Positions 54,246-64,000 of a DNA stretch of 64,000 bases are shown piece after piece. Positions within the stretch are counted from its first letter, which is position 1, and the number at the start of each line of letters is the position of its first letter. Location of the stretch: the NCBI GenBank assembly GCA_001247695.2, contig LGRX02034645.1:1-64000 (forward strand). Reading direction: 5' to 3'. Under the pieces are notes generated by a model. That model ran no database searches and had not been told where the DNA came from. It was given only the letters and a program-made list of their open reading frames with translations. Both the position numbers and the translations under genes were made by a program. Origin of the DNA: Cymbomonas tetramitiformis (Eukaryota; Chlorophyta; Pyramimonadophyceae; Pyramimonadales; Pyramimonadaceae).

Positions 54246-55575
54246 GGTGGGCCGAAGGCCCGGGGGGAGTTGGGATAAAGGGTGAGGGAGGAGGAAAATT
54301 CGGTGGGCCGAAGGCCCGTGGGGAGCCGGGAGAAAGGGGGAAGGGAGGGAAATTGCGGCCCGAAGGCCCGCGGGGAGCCGGGAACGGGGGGGGAGGGAAA
54401 ATTGCGGGCCGAAGGCCTTCGGGGAGCTGGGATAAAGGGTGAGGGAGGGGGGAAAATTTGGTGGGCCGAAGGCCCGTGGGGAGCCGGGAACGGGGGGAGG
54501 AGAGGGAAATTAGGCCGAAGGCCCGTGGGGAGCTGGGAAAGGGGGGAGGAGGGAATAAACCGGGCCGAAGGCCCGCGGGGAGCTGGGAAAAAGGGGGACC
54601 GGGGGAGAGGGAAAATTGCGGGCCTAAGCCTCGCGGGGAGCCGGGGAAAAGGTGGAAGGGAGAGGGAAAATTGCGGGCCGAAGGCCCTTGGGGAGCTGGG
54701 AAAAAGGGTGAGAGAGGGGGAAGATTCGGTGGGCGAAGGCACGGGGAGCCGGGGGAGAGAAAGGGGAGGAAACTGTGGTCAAGACCACAGGGGAGCTGGG
54801 ATAAAGGGGTGGTGAGGGAGGGGGAAATTTGCGGGCCGGGAAGGCCCGGTGGGGAGCCGGGAACGGGGGGAGGAGAGGGAACTGTGGGCCGAAGGCCCGT
54901 GGGGAGCTGGGAAGGGGGGGGGAGGAGGGAATAAATTGCGGGCCGAAGGCCCGCGGGGAGCTGGGAAAAAGGGGGACCGGGGGAGAGTGAACATTGCGGG
55001 CCTAAGCCTCGCGGGGAGCCGGGGAAAAGGTGGAAGGGAGAGGGAAAATTGCGGGCCGAAGGCCCTTGGGGAGCTGGGATAAAGGGTGAGGGAGGGGGAA
55101 GATTCGATGGGCCAAAGGCCCGCGGGGAGCTGGGAAAAAGAAGGAAGGAAAATTGTAATGGGGTCAAGTGGGAGCCGGGATAAAGGGTGAGGGAGGAAAT
55201 TCTAGGTCATGCCTGTGGGGAGCCGGGAAGGGGGGAGGAGAGGGTACCAGGCCGAAGGCCCGTGGGGAGCTGGGAAGGGCGAAGGGGGGCGAGGAGGGAA
55301 TAAATTGCGGGCCGAAGGCCCGCGGGGAGCTGGGAAAAAGGGGGACCGGGGGAGAGGGAAAATTGCGGGCCTAAGCCTCGCGGGGAGCCGGGGAAAAGGT
55401 GGAAGGGAGAGGGAAAATTGCGGGCCGAAGGCCCTTGGGGAGCTGGGAAAAAGGGTGAGGGAGGGGGAAGATTCGGTGGGCCGAAGGCCCGCGGGGAGCC
55501 GGGAGAAAGGGGGAAGGCAGGAAAATTGCGGGCTGAAGGCCCGCGGGGAGCTGGGATAAAGGGGGAGAGGAGAGG
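54246..55575. repeat. GC-rich minisatellite, about 50-65 bp units
   Basis: About 24 units built on GGCCGAAGGCCCGTGGGGAG followed by a purine stretch (CTGGGAAAGGGGGGAGG). Some 300-bp higher-order blocks are repeated, for example around 54590-54720 and 55345-55475. GGCCGAAGGCC is palindromic. Long Pro- or Gly-rich frames across it are artefacts. Confidence 0.92.
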
Positions 55576-55800
55576 GATTTAAAATATATAAATATATATA
55601 TATATAAGGTTGCATGTATATATATAATCGTGAAAAGAAGAACTGTTGAAGCTCCGGAGAAGCCGCTTCGAAGTTGAGAGTGCCTGTTCACGGCCCTAGA
55701 AAAAGTGTGGTAAAAGCGCAAAGATTTAAAGTCAAAAGAAACAAGCAAACATGCCTCCAAAAAATTGCGCTGAAAAAGGTAGAAAAGAGACAAGGTTAGA

Positions 55801-56245
55801 AAAGCGTTCATCGATGAACGCTTTTTAAAAAACACTGCTAAAGAAACAAGTGTTTTGACCGGTTTAAAGAAAAGTGTTCATCGATGAACGCTTTCTTTAT
55901 TTTGTTGCTGAAGCTTGAGTTTTTTAAACTGTTTTTAAGAAAAGCGTTCATCGATGAGCGTTTTTCTTAGATTTCCTTGTATTTTTCTTAAAACTTTGCG
56001 CTTTGGAGTTGCAAAAGCTGCGATATTTCTGTGTGATTCAGCTTTTTTGTCAGGAAAAAAATAGGGAAAGCAAGGAAAGCGCTCATCGATGAACGCTTTT
56101 CTTAAAAACAGTTTAAAATACTCAAGCTTCAGCAACAAAATAAAGAAAGCGTTCATCGATGAACACTTTTCTTTAAACCGGTCAAAACACTTGTTTCTTT
56201 AGCAGTGTTTTTTAAAAAGCGTTCATCGATGAACGCTTTTCTAAA
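55801..56245. repeat. Inner inverted repeat carrying six ATCGAT palindromes
   Basis: Arms of about 170 bp (55801-55975 and 56070-56245) pair around a centre near 56022. Each arm has three GTTCATCGATGAAC-type palindromes (about 55806, 55870, 55946 and 56081, 56151, 56220). Confidence 0.85.
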
Positions 56246-56329
56246 CTCATCTCTTTTTACATCTGTTTCAGGACAGTTCTTGAAGAAGTGTCCTTAGGAA
56301 AACTGCAAGAGGTTTAAAAGGTTAAAGAT

Positions 56330-57490
56330 CTCAGTGTTAAATATGTTTAAGAATGTCTTTGCGCAAGCATCCACCAACTCTCAATTGCTTAAGCAAACTA
56401 TACGACACCGCATTTGAAGTCAAAAAGAGCTTTACAATTATCTTTGCGCAAGCTTCTAAATCTGCTTAGTGAAGATGTTTGAGAATGTCTTTACGCAAAG
56501 ATCTTTGCTTTAAAGATCTTTGCGCAAGCTTCGATCCACTTACTTTTATTTGCTTTTAAAGTATTGAACTTTGCGACACCGCAAAGTCTAAAGAAACTCT
56601 TCACAGACACCTTTGCGCAAGTTAAATATTCTGCTTGCTAAAGATGTTTGAGAAAGTCTTTGCGCAAAGATCTTTGCGCATGTTAAATATTCTGCTTGCT
56701 AAAGATTTTTGAGAAAGTCTTTGCGCAAAGATCTTTGCTTCAAAGATCTTTTCGCAAGCTTCCACCAACTCTCAATTGCCTAAGCAAACTTTGCGACAAA
56801 GTCTAATGAGCTTTAATACCAACATCTTTCCACAAGCTTTTAGTTCTGCTTGTTAAATATGTTTAAGGATGTCTTTGCGCAAGTTGCGTCCACCAACTCT
56901 CAATTGCTTAAGCAAACTATACGACACCGCAAAGTCAAAAAGAGCTTTACCTTTAATAATATCTTTGCGCAAGCTTTTAAATCTGCTTGGTGAAGATGTT
57001 TGAGAATGTCTTTACGCAAAGATCTTTGCTTTAAAGATCTTTGCGCTTCAAGCATCCACCAACTCTTATTTGCTTTTAAAGTATTGAACTTTGCGACACC
57101 GCAAAGTCTAAAGAGCTTTACAGTTATCTTTGCGCAAGCTTTTAAATATTCTGCTTGCTAAAGATGTTTGAGAAAGTCTTTGCGCAAAGATCTTTGCTTC
57201 AAAGATCTTTTCGCAAACATGAACCACCAACTCTGGATTGCTTAAGCAAACTTTGCGACACCGCAAAGTCTAAAGAGCGTTACAAACCTCTTTGCGCAAG
57301 CTTTAAAATCTGCTTGTTAAAGATGTTTGAAAATTCTTTGCGCAAAGATCTTTGCTTCATAGATCTTTGCTTCAAAGATCTTTGCTTCAAAGATCTTTGC
57401 TTCAAAGATCTTTGCTTCAAAGATCTTTGCTTCAAAAATCTTTGCAACTCGCAATTGCATTTAAAGCAAACTCTGCGAAACCTTAACAAA
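56330..57490. repeat. Array of AAAGATCTTTGC units
   Basis: Units of about 150-300 bp mix CTTTGCGCAAAGATCTTTGC, ACTTTGCGACACCGCAAAGT and CAACTCTCAATTGC(T)TAAGC. At 57340-57435 a 15-bp unit AAAGATCTTTGCTTC is repeated six times perfectly or nearly so. Related to the array at 41.5-42.0 kb. Confidence 0.85.
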
Positions 57491-57544
57491 GAGCTTTGAG
57501 AGGATCTTTGAAGCGCTTCCCGAAGCTTCTAAGTCTGCTAAGTC

Positions 57545-57895
57545 CGCACTCTCACCTTCAAAGCGGCTTCTTAAGAGGTTCAGCTTTTCTTCTTCTCACG
57601 ATTATATTCAAAATAAAAAATTCACAATTGCATATCCCCCCCTCCCCCCGAATTTTGCATTATCGCCTTCAAAGCGGTTTCTTAAGAGCTTCAACTTTTC
57701 TTCTTCTCACGATTATATTCAAAATTAAAAAAATCACAGTTGAATTTGCCCCCCCAATTTTGCATTATCGCCTTCAAGCGGTTTCTTAAGAGCTTCAACT
57801 TTTCTTCTTCTCACGATTATATTCAAAATTAAAAAATCACAGTTGAATTTGCCCCTCCCCCAACCCCGAATATTGCACTCTCGCCTTCAAAGCCG
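57545..57895. repeat. Three tandem border boxes, about 110 bp
   Basis: CCTTCAAAGCGGCTTCTTAA, CAACTTTTCTTCTTCTCACG and ATTATATTCAAAAT recur at about 57557, 57668 and 57770; a fourth starts at 57883. A single inverted copy lies at 55612-55685 and a distant relative at 41338. Confidence 0.8.
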
Positions 57896-58383
57896 CTTTT
57901 CAAAAAATTAAGGTTTTTTTAACCAAAATTCCGAAAATTTTCGAAACCCCCAAAAAGCATGAATTCATAAAAAAAACATAAAAAATCGTTGGGGTTCATG
58001 GATGAACCCCAAAAAATACATTTCATGAAATCAGGTAAAAGGTATCATTTTGCTATCGATTCTCGGAAATTTTTTTGAAGCTCAAATATGCGGCAAATTT
58101 TGTACAAGTTCAGTTGGAAATTTATGTTTTCGTAACACAAAAATCCCCAAAAAATCTTCCTTAATTCAGGCTGAAAAAGATGATTTTTTGGGTAAAGTTT
58201 CGGAATATTTCTTAAACCCTAAAACAACCGGAAAATTAAATAAAACTACATTGAACTCGGGAAAATCTTAAACCCTAGATTCGGTAAAATTTTCAATTTT
58301 TTAAGGGCCTCCCATTGTAAAACTCCCCAACTCCCAAAACTCCCAAACTCCCCAATTGCGTTTGGTGCATGCACTTCCGGTGG

Positions 58384-60080
58384 TGTGCACTTTGCCTCCA
58401 CCGCCGCACACGCATAAGTCGTAAGACGTCACCTTCTTCCTTCGCTTGATTACTAACACATTTCTTACCAGGTAGCGGGTACACACGGCACAATCAACAA
58501 CACAGATGGGACTAGCAATATTTTATTCAAATCAAATATTGATATACCGGCCGCGCTAGGATGTGTTCCAGTGCTACTGGTCAGAGCAAGTCTGCTAGTC
58601 ACACATCAGGCAGGGGTCTCATGTCTCTGTGTTTCTGTACTGAAGACAGCTCTCGAGTCTGTCTCAATCTCTCAATCTCACATCTAGCCAATCATGGATA
58701 CTACCCGATGGTCCTTACGGTAGGACCTAGAACGCTCTAGGTCCTGCCATAAGGACCACTTTTTCAATAATTTTTTGAGGTGCCCTATTGGTGTCGTGAA
58801 TGGCTACCCTTCGGTTGATGGCATATTAATTAAGGACTTGAACTCAGTCCCCTCTTTCCCACTTGCCGAGTTTTAACCCAAGCGGGATGCTACACTACCT
58901 GTATTAGGCACGGGTAGCGTAAAAAATCGTCGAGAACTTTTCTAAAGCCAAACATCTCTTAAAATAATAGCACATCTTTCATAAATTTTTGCCGACAGAC
59001 TATGGAGGCTGAGCATGCGTCCAATGATCCAGTAGCACCGTAGCATTATATACAATCATGTTTAGAATAGAGCACAAGTCGATAACCTCATAGCGGACAT
59101 TTAGCTGCACCCCAATCAACCTGTCCCATCATTTTTAGTCAAATGTCATAAAATTTAAGGGCCAATTTTGGCTTTGGTCTGAAGTCGGGGATGCTATATT
59201 GAATGCGCACATGCCGCTTACACACTATTACCTCGCTATTGTCGCCATATAGACACAATAATTGAATTTTCGAGCCATCTACATAGGCAGAATGTGCGAT
59301 ATTTTGGCGTGTATTCATCGTTGATCCGGACGAAGGGCATTATTATTTTGGGCGATTTAGTGCCTTTTCCAGCTTTGACAGCCAATGCTGCTTCAACCAC
59401 TATTTTGAGGGCCAAGATGAACTCGGATGGAATTTTTGACAAGACACTACGGAAAGAGCAGCTCGAGAACTTGACGACATAGGTCTCGAAATTTTCGTAG
59501 GACCTATTGTGAAGCGGATAGCCGGGCTTAAATGTAGGTCCTTATGGTAGGACCTAGCTTTTTTTGCTGAAATTTGAAAAAAAACACCACCAAAGCGTGC
59601 GCAATTTAAGCACTCCAAAGGTCACCCTATGCATGCAACCACAACTTGAAATATTCATTTGACTCATAAATAGGATGGGTGATCGCACGTTGAACCAATT
59701 AAGGCATGTTTATGCGAGGAAAACACATTTGCACGTAGGTCCTTATGGTAGGACTTTGAATTTGGGTAGTAGCCAATCAAGTGTCCAAAATGTGGCTCTC
59801 TGCAGTGGTGACACAATGAAGCTTCTGCACAGCTGCCAAGCAGCTGCCGGGCTCCAGCTCGGCTCCAGCTAGGCTTCAGCCAAGACCTGGGGGCAAAGAA
59901 GCTTCCTCTCACCCAACTAGGAGCAGGCACCTAGCAGTACCTTACAAAGCTACTAGTCCGAGTCCCGTGACATAGCCCTCAGCCCACAACAGGGCCTAAC
60001 CAGACACCGAAGTACACCGGATGTAAGCCTAGGTTTCTGCTGCTAGGGAAGCACTGCAACTGTGTGAGATCACAACACCC
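58384..60080. other. Intergenic DNA with a recurrent GGTCCTTATGGTAGGACC motif
   Basis: GGTCCTTACGGTAGGACC at about 58710 is followed 27 bp later by its complement-like CCTAGGTCC copy. Further copies are at about 59541 and 59738, and a half-site near 59498. The motif has 6-bp palindromic arms (GGTCCT/AGGACC). No convincing gene; the short frame at 59294-59482 is unsupported. Confidence 0.5.
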
Positions 60081-60154
60081 AACCCATCTGCAAACAAGAG
60101 AGAGAGGGGGGGGGGGGCGGGAACAAGGCCAGGCAATGGGAGGGCACGCACCGC

Positions 60155-60472
60155 TCAGGCTCGCATCTCGAAGGTGCGGGTGGCAGCGGCAGCGCCCGTA
60201 GTCATTCCCAAGGGGTGGATCAGCTGCGGTGCAAAGTTCATGTCGCAGTACAGCTTGTAGCACTCGGAGGCCCAGTCGCCGTGGGCCTGGATCAGGGCAT
60301 CTTGAACCCGCAGCTTGAAGGCTGCTGTGGCCCCTCCGCGGCGGAAGGAGTGGCCGGTGTATGCAGCCGGGTCCAGTTCAGCCCGAGCCGCCAGCTTGCG
60401 GAAGCTGGCCACAAACACCGAGAGGGTCAAGGGCTTAACCGGGTGCGCAAGGGACCCTCCAACGACGCAGGG
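60155..60472 (-). pseudogene. Tyrosine recombinase C-terminal fragment (DIRS/Ngaro-like retroelement)
   Basis: Counting from the Met at 60430, the HxxR box is GHSFRRGGAT (His27, Arg30), the second His/Trp pair is HGDW (50-53), and the nucleophile Tyr is Tyr61 in ECYKLYCD. This order is typical of the catalytic half of tyrosine recombinases carried by DIRS, Ngaro and crypton elements. The frame is open upstream to a TAA just beyond 60472, so the first catalytic Arg and N-terminal half are absent or in another exon. No reverse transcriptase is seen nearby, so this is probably a truncated copy. Confidence 0.75.
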
Positions 60473-60607
60473 TTATCACCCGCCAACTGCGGACAAAAAA
60501 GAAGCATCAGCGGAAAAAAAGAAGGCCTAAGCTTCAACAAAGGGTCAGCCCTGAAATGAGCTGTGCCAGACGCAACAAGAAAAGCTGACAAAAGGGTCGC
60601 ATGAACA

Positions 60608-61203
60608 TCAAGCACTGCATCCAGTCAAAATATCAAGGCAATCCAATGGCCAGGCCTCCACGCACAACGGTGCTGACTCAAAAGTAGCAATGAGAGCCGT
60701 AAGCTCAGGAGAAAGGGGAGGAGGAGCTGCGGCCAACGCCGGAGCAGCAGCAGCCTGACCCGCGAGCTGGGCTTGCTGCGTATCAACGGTCGCCTTAAGC
60801 ACCGCCACCGATGCCTCATGATCTGCCTTTTGCTGGGCCAACTGTGCCTGAATGGTGGCCAACACCGGATCCACTGGAGCAACTTGCGCTGGCACGACTG
60901 GCAACACCGCGGAATAGATCTGCGCCGAGTGAAACACTCAGCCGACTAATTTCCACGACAATTCTGCCGCAACCTTAGCAGGTCCCCACAGGCCGGGGGG
61001 AACCAAGTCCCATAGAGCCTGCATGGAATCGCGGAGGCTGCCGTCGGATCAGCGACAAGGAATCTCTTTGCAGCAGCAGTGAGCGCTAGAAGATCAACCA
61101 ACAGCGGAGGCGGAATGCTTTCCCGAAAAGCGGCGCGTAAAGGCCCAAAATGCTGAGAAAGTCCATTTTGCGCGGCTAAAGCTGACACCTGCGGTGACAT
61201 CAA
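60608..61203 (-). CDS. Ala/Gln-rich ORFs upstream of the recombinase, possible Gag-like part
   Basis: Two frames follow each other: 61203-60946 (FGPLRAAFRESIPPPLLVDL, CRLYGTWFPPACGDLLRLRQ) and 60937-60608, which has a likely coiled coil (VLATIQAQLAQQKADHEASV). Same strand and GC content as the recombinase fragment. They could be exons of one element protein, joined over a short GTGG...CAG segment near 60915-60955, but this is inference. No zinc knuckle is seen. Confidence 0.4.
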
Positions 61204-61760
61204 ACTTCGAGCCTGGGAATTATTTGTTTACAATAATTCACTCCAGAAAGAAGAGCTGAACCGTGCTTTTGGCATGTGTGGGCTCGAAGTGAGAAAACTG
61301 GTTCACTAATCTGGTGAACCTGTTTTGAGCACTTGCGCAAAGCACATGGCGGTTAGCCGAGGCTCGGCCGGGCCACGTGGCGCCGATCGGGGCAAGTGAC
61401 AGTTTGAAAACCCCGGAAACTCAGATAAGGCAAACTGATTCAGGCAGACTGACACACGGGGACAGTGACCCGTCCGAAACGTGGCAAGTGACAAAGCTGT
61501 CGCGCTCCCTCATTGATATAGGATCTGTTGCACAGAAAATCTGATGCACAAAACAATCCCAGGCGACAAGGGGGAGGGGGTGTACAGTGCTACCTTCGAA
61601 TAACCTAAGAAATTATAGTGCCAATAATTTTGAAACAAATTTCAAAATGATTCAATTTGATACTTGGCACAAGTGTGAGGTGATAAACACCATTGATTTT
61701 GTGTGCACACGCGATCGTGGTCATAGTACACGTACTCACATTGGACGTGGTGACAATTAT
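61204..61760. other. Intergenic DNA
   Basis: The GC-rich half up to 61510 contains GACAGTTTG/GACAGTGAC-type short repeats. The AT-rich half after it leads into a family A copy. No gene seen. Confidence 0.4.
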
Positions 61761-61761
61761 G

Positions 61762-62070
61762 GTGTTCACTCTGGCTTACCACTACACATTGTGCGATTTG
61801 TACCAAGCAACAGACGCATCCGATAGTTAAACAGACCGTGGTAATCACGACGCGTGTCCCGGCACAACGGGGCATACAAGGCCACAAACAAAGTGATTCA
61901 CAACGTGAAACATACATACTGTAGGTATGAGCAAAGGTCGCCGCATGCTCATATTGTAGTAGCATGCACCACGTGATTATTTGTACACGTGCAATACATG
62001 CCGCGTTATGAACACATGCATGTAGGCAGTCCTTTCGATAACGCGTACCCTTAGAAAATAACGAAGCTCG
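61762..62070 (-). mobile_element. Family A retroposon, long copy
   Basis: In minus-strand sense it ends GGTAAGCCAGAGTGAACAC. It shares all internal blocks with the 38.2 and 62.7 kb copies to CGTTATCGA and AAGGGTACGCG. Its 5' boundary is near 62065. Confidence 0.75.
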
Positions 62071-62419
62071 GGTATATCTACCACGCGCCAATTTCAAATT
62101 GCCAGTATTGTTTTGTGTGTAAGCTAACTAGCGGTGTCCAAAGTGCCGCTCAGGATACATCTGTTACATATCGTGCATTAATATACATCCGCGACTACCG
62201 AGACAGTGCTGCATATTATATTCAATCACATCAATCTTGGTAACATACTTCAGTATTATTTGGTATGAATTTCATATACGTTCAAAGACCTATCGTATAT
62301 TGCTCCGCTATATACTGAAAATGGGTGCGCCTTGTCACCACAATTTCACATTGCGTACATTATAGTACACATACTTCAATCTCAGTGTCATACAACTTCA
62401 CGTCTATAACTCGCCATAG

Positions 62420-62455
62420 CAGCCTTGTATGCCCCGTCCGCGCCGGGTAAAGCGC
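62420..62455 (+). mobile_element. Family A internal fragment
   Basis: CAGCCTTGTATGCCCCGTC followed by GCGCCGGG matches the middle of family A; both sides are unrelated. Confidence 0.45.
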
Positions 62456-62741
62456 AGTGTATGTATGTGCCTTATACAGTAAAACCCGGGTTATAATAAG
62501 AAAATGCACCTATAAGAAAACAGCCGCTGGATTTTTGCCAAACTTTTAAGAAAAAGAAAATACGCCAGCGCTGGCTTTCCCCTCGAGACGCGGGCAAAAG
62601 CACCCTAATTAAGAAAATTTTGGGCTGGAGAATGATATATTGGAGATCCAAAAATTGCTGAAAACCACGATATCAATTTTATTGCGAATGCGTTCTTTTA
62701 CGGAATATTACGCCTATGCTTACAAATGATATATCAATATA

Positions 62742-63110
62742 GTATTCACTCTGGCTTACCACCACGCATTGTGCGATATGTGCCAAGCAACAGAGGCATC
62801 CGATTGTCAAATCAGACCGTGATAATCACGACGCGTGTCCCGGCGCGACGGGGCAAACAAGGCCACACACGAAGCGATTCACAGCGTGAAACACACATAC
62901 TACATGCACCACGTGATTATCCGTACACGCGTGACAATGCATGCTGCGTTACGAACACATGCATGTAGGCAGCTGGCTCGATAACGCGTACCCTTGGAAA
63001 ATATAAACGTCTCAAAGCCGAACTTGTGCGTGGTTATCAGGAACGGACCGTTCACTGCGCGTGCGTATATGCACTATTTGCAATATTCTAGCAACAGTCG
63101 CACTGACCAC
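62742..63110 (-). mobile_element. Family A retroposon, long copy
   Basis: Closest to the 38.2 kb copy, sharing sequence out to CTAGAATATTGCAA at its far end. In minus-strand sense it ends GGTGGTAAGCCAGAGTGAAT. About 355-370 bp. Confidence 0.78.
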
Positions 63111-63265
63111 AATTCTTACAAACAAGTCGTGACTTTGTGTACGATACTGTAGGTGTATTGTATCCGTGCTGTCCTGAGCTGAGCTTTGGATGCAGCTGGC
63201 TCGTTTACACACGCGGATGATACTGGGTTGTATGCATTGATGGAAGAATATATAGCTCATACGCC

Positions 63266-63679
63266 ATGGCTGCACACGTCGTATCGAATATTGCAAACGT
63301 TTCGTACGACGTGCCGTTGTTAAGCCTCCTGTCTTGTCTTATATATAATTACCGACTTCATTACAGGATTTCGGATCTTCCGGATGCAATGCATGTAGAT
63401 AATCAACCCGGTATCTTCGCAACACGTTGTTGCAATACACCATCACGTACCCATCCTAGAGTAGCGTGTCATACAGTTCATGACCAAGGGTTACAATCAT
63501 ATCATGCATGTATCATCTCAACCGTCGTGTGCCATCACGTATCAGGACTGCCACCGTATGCTACAGTGACACCATTCGTTATTGATGGAATTTTATTAGG
63601 TAATCGTACTGGAAGTATTCAGTCTCTTCCTAAATCTCTGAAAACGTTTATTACGCTTCCACCGCCTAAGGCGCAATAG
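63266..63679 (+). CDS. Hypothetical ORF, 137 codons
   Basis: Starts at ATG 63266. Contains the coding-like TVTPFVIDGILLGNRTGSIQ. It overlaps a minus-strand ORF at its 3' end, so at most one is likely to use that part. No family recognised. Confidence 0.3.
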   Translation: MAAHVVSNIANVSYDVPLLSLLSCLIYNYRLHYRISDLPDAMHVDNQPGIFATRCCNTPSRTHPRVACHTVHDQGLQSYHACIISTVVCHHVSGLPPYATVTPFVIDGILLGNRTGSIQSLPKSLKTFITLPPPKAQ

Positions 63680-63994
63680 CCGAAGGTGTTGACTCTCTCT
63701 TTTCATAGTTTTCTTATTGGCCGCATTATTTGCAGGGGTCTTCCAAGACATATTGCATAACGTGTAGTGCAGGAATGTATTCGTTCTATCGAGCACCCAT
63801 ACACTACTCATGGCAGAATCTGGTGAACCAGGCTTCGGACCCAAAATCTTATGCACTGCCATGTCAAAAATAGTGAAACCAATAGCATCCCTGCCATGGT
63901 GAGCATATAGTGATGGGCAATACAACCCTCCGAATGCCCTGTCGCCAACGACATCCCATGAATACTTGTCGGATGTTTCCGCACGGGCACACAT
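63596..63994 (-). CDS. Hypothetical ORF running to the window edge
   Basis: Coding-like N-terminal part: SDKYSWDVVGDRAFGGLYCP, then RDAIGFTIFDMAVHKILG. Basic C-terminus (RLLRLRRWKRNKRFQRFRKR). The upstream end lies at or beyond the window edge, so the start is uncertain. No family recognised. Confidence 0.35.
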   Translation of the reverse strand: MCARAETSDKYSWDVVGDRAFGGLYCPSLYAHHGRDAIGFTIFDMAVHKILGPKPGSPDSAMSSVWVLDRTNTFLHYTLCNMSWKTPANNAANKKTMKRESQHLRLLRLRRWKRNKRFQRFRKRLNTSSTIT

Positions 63995-64000
63995 GCCCGC

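Larger units (their letters stand above)
53728..58354 (-). mobile_element. 4.6-kb element with about 455-bp terminal inverted repeats and internal satellites
   Basis: Ends read TGGGGAGTTTGGGAG and its complement. Terminal repeats are 53728-54183 and 57901-58354 with high identity. A 3-bp ATT flanks both sides (53725-53727, 58355-58357), a weak target duplication. Inside, read on the minus strand: three border boxes (57545-57840), an AAAGATCTTTGC array, ATCGAT palindromes in an inner inverted repeat, a fourth border box inverted, and a GC minisatellite. No transposase or other supported protein. It must move, if at all, with help from elsewhere. Confidence 0.8.

Noticed and set aside
54106..55167. 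353-codon Pro-rich frame on the minus strand and matching Gly-rich frames on plus
   Set aside because: It lies entirely in the 50-65 bp minisatellite. Several frames on both strands are open because the unit lacks stop codons. There is no start context and no non-repetitive part.

Overview
This is eukaryotic nuclear DNA. Genes are split by spliceosomal introns whose phases I could follow by eye, there are no operons or Shine-Dalgarno sites, and mobile and satellite DNA dominates. Donors of the GTGCG type, one GC donor, GC-rich exons, a pol-less copia-type element and a tyrosine-recombinase retroelement fragment suit a unicellular alga. A prasinophyte-like green alga is my best guess, but this is weak, and a haptophyte or dinoflagellate relative is not excluded. 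I recognised no RNA gene or CRISPR array and no complete viral gene.

Layout. 0.5-14.1 kb (+): a GC-rich, many-exon gene for an Sfi1-like centrin-binding repeat protein. Most of its introns are filled by private minisatellites, and its last large intron by a 3.5 kb complex satellite. 14.1-22.0 kb: AT-richer DNA with a decayed unknown ORF, a broken MORN-repeat gene carrying a 94-bp retroposon with a 13-bp target duplication, copies of two dispersed repeat families, and two palindromic MITE-like elements. 22.0-27.1 kb (-): a seven-exon DUF885 family gene whose exon phases close exactly (720 residues). 28.9-32.7 kb: an LTR retrotransposon with 192/196-bp LTRs, a 5-bp target duplication, a copia-like primer site and gag but no pol.

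32.7-53.7 kb: AT-rich intergenic DNA with two paralogous beta-sandwich-like ORFs (37.1 and 52.2 kb) that are mosaics of near-identical and divergent blocks, a unit bounded by 242-bp direct repeats, tandem arrays, more copies of families A and B, and a 207-bp near-perfect hairpin. 41.3-43.1 kb and 53.7-58.4 kb hold two large repeat-built elements with the same internal order of parts. The second has about 455-bp terminal inverted repeats. 58.4-64.0 kb: low-information DNA, a tyrosine-recombinase (DIRS/Ngaro-like) fragment with upstream ORFs, two long family A copies, and an unknown ORF running to the window edge.

The genes do not form one pathway. The two host genes (Sfi1-like, DUF885) are ordinary housekeeping-type loci. 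The story of the rest is mobile DNA: TPRT-like retroposons with 13-18 bp target duplications, a non-autonomous LTR element, palindromic MITEs, and the two large satellite-carrying elements, which I consider the most likely undescribed system. All coordinates and splice junctions were read by eye; no alignment or search was run.
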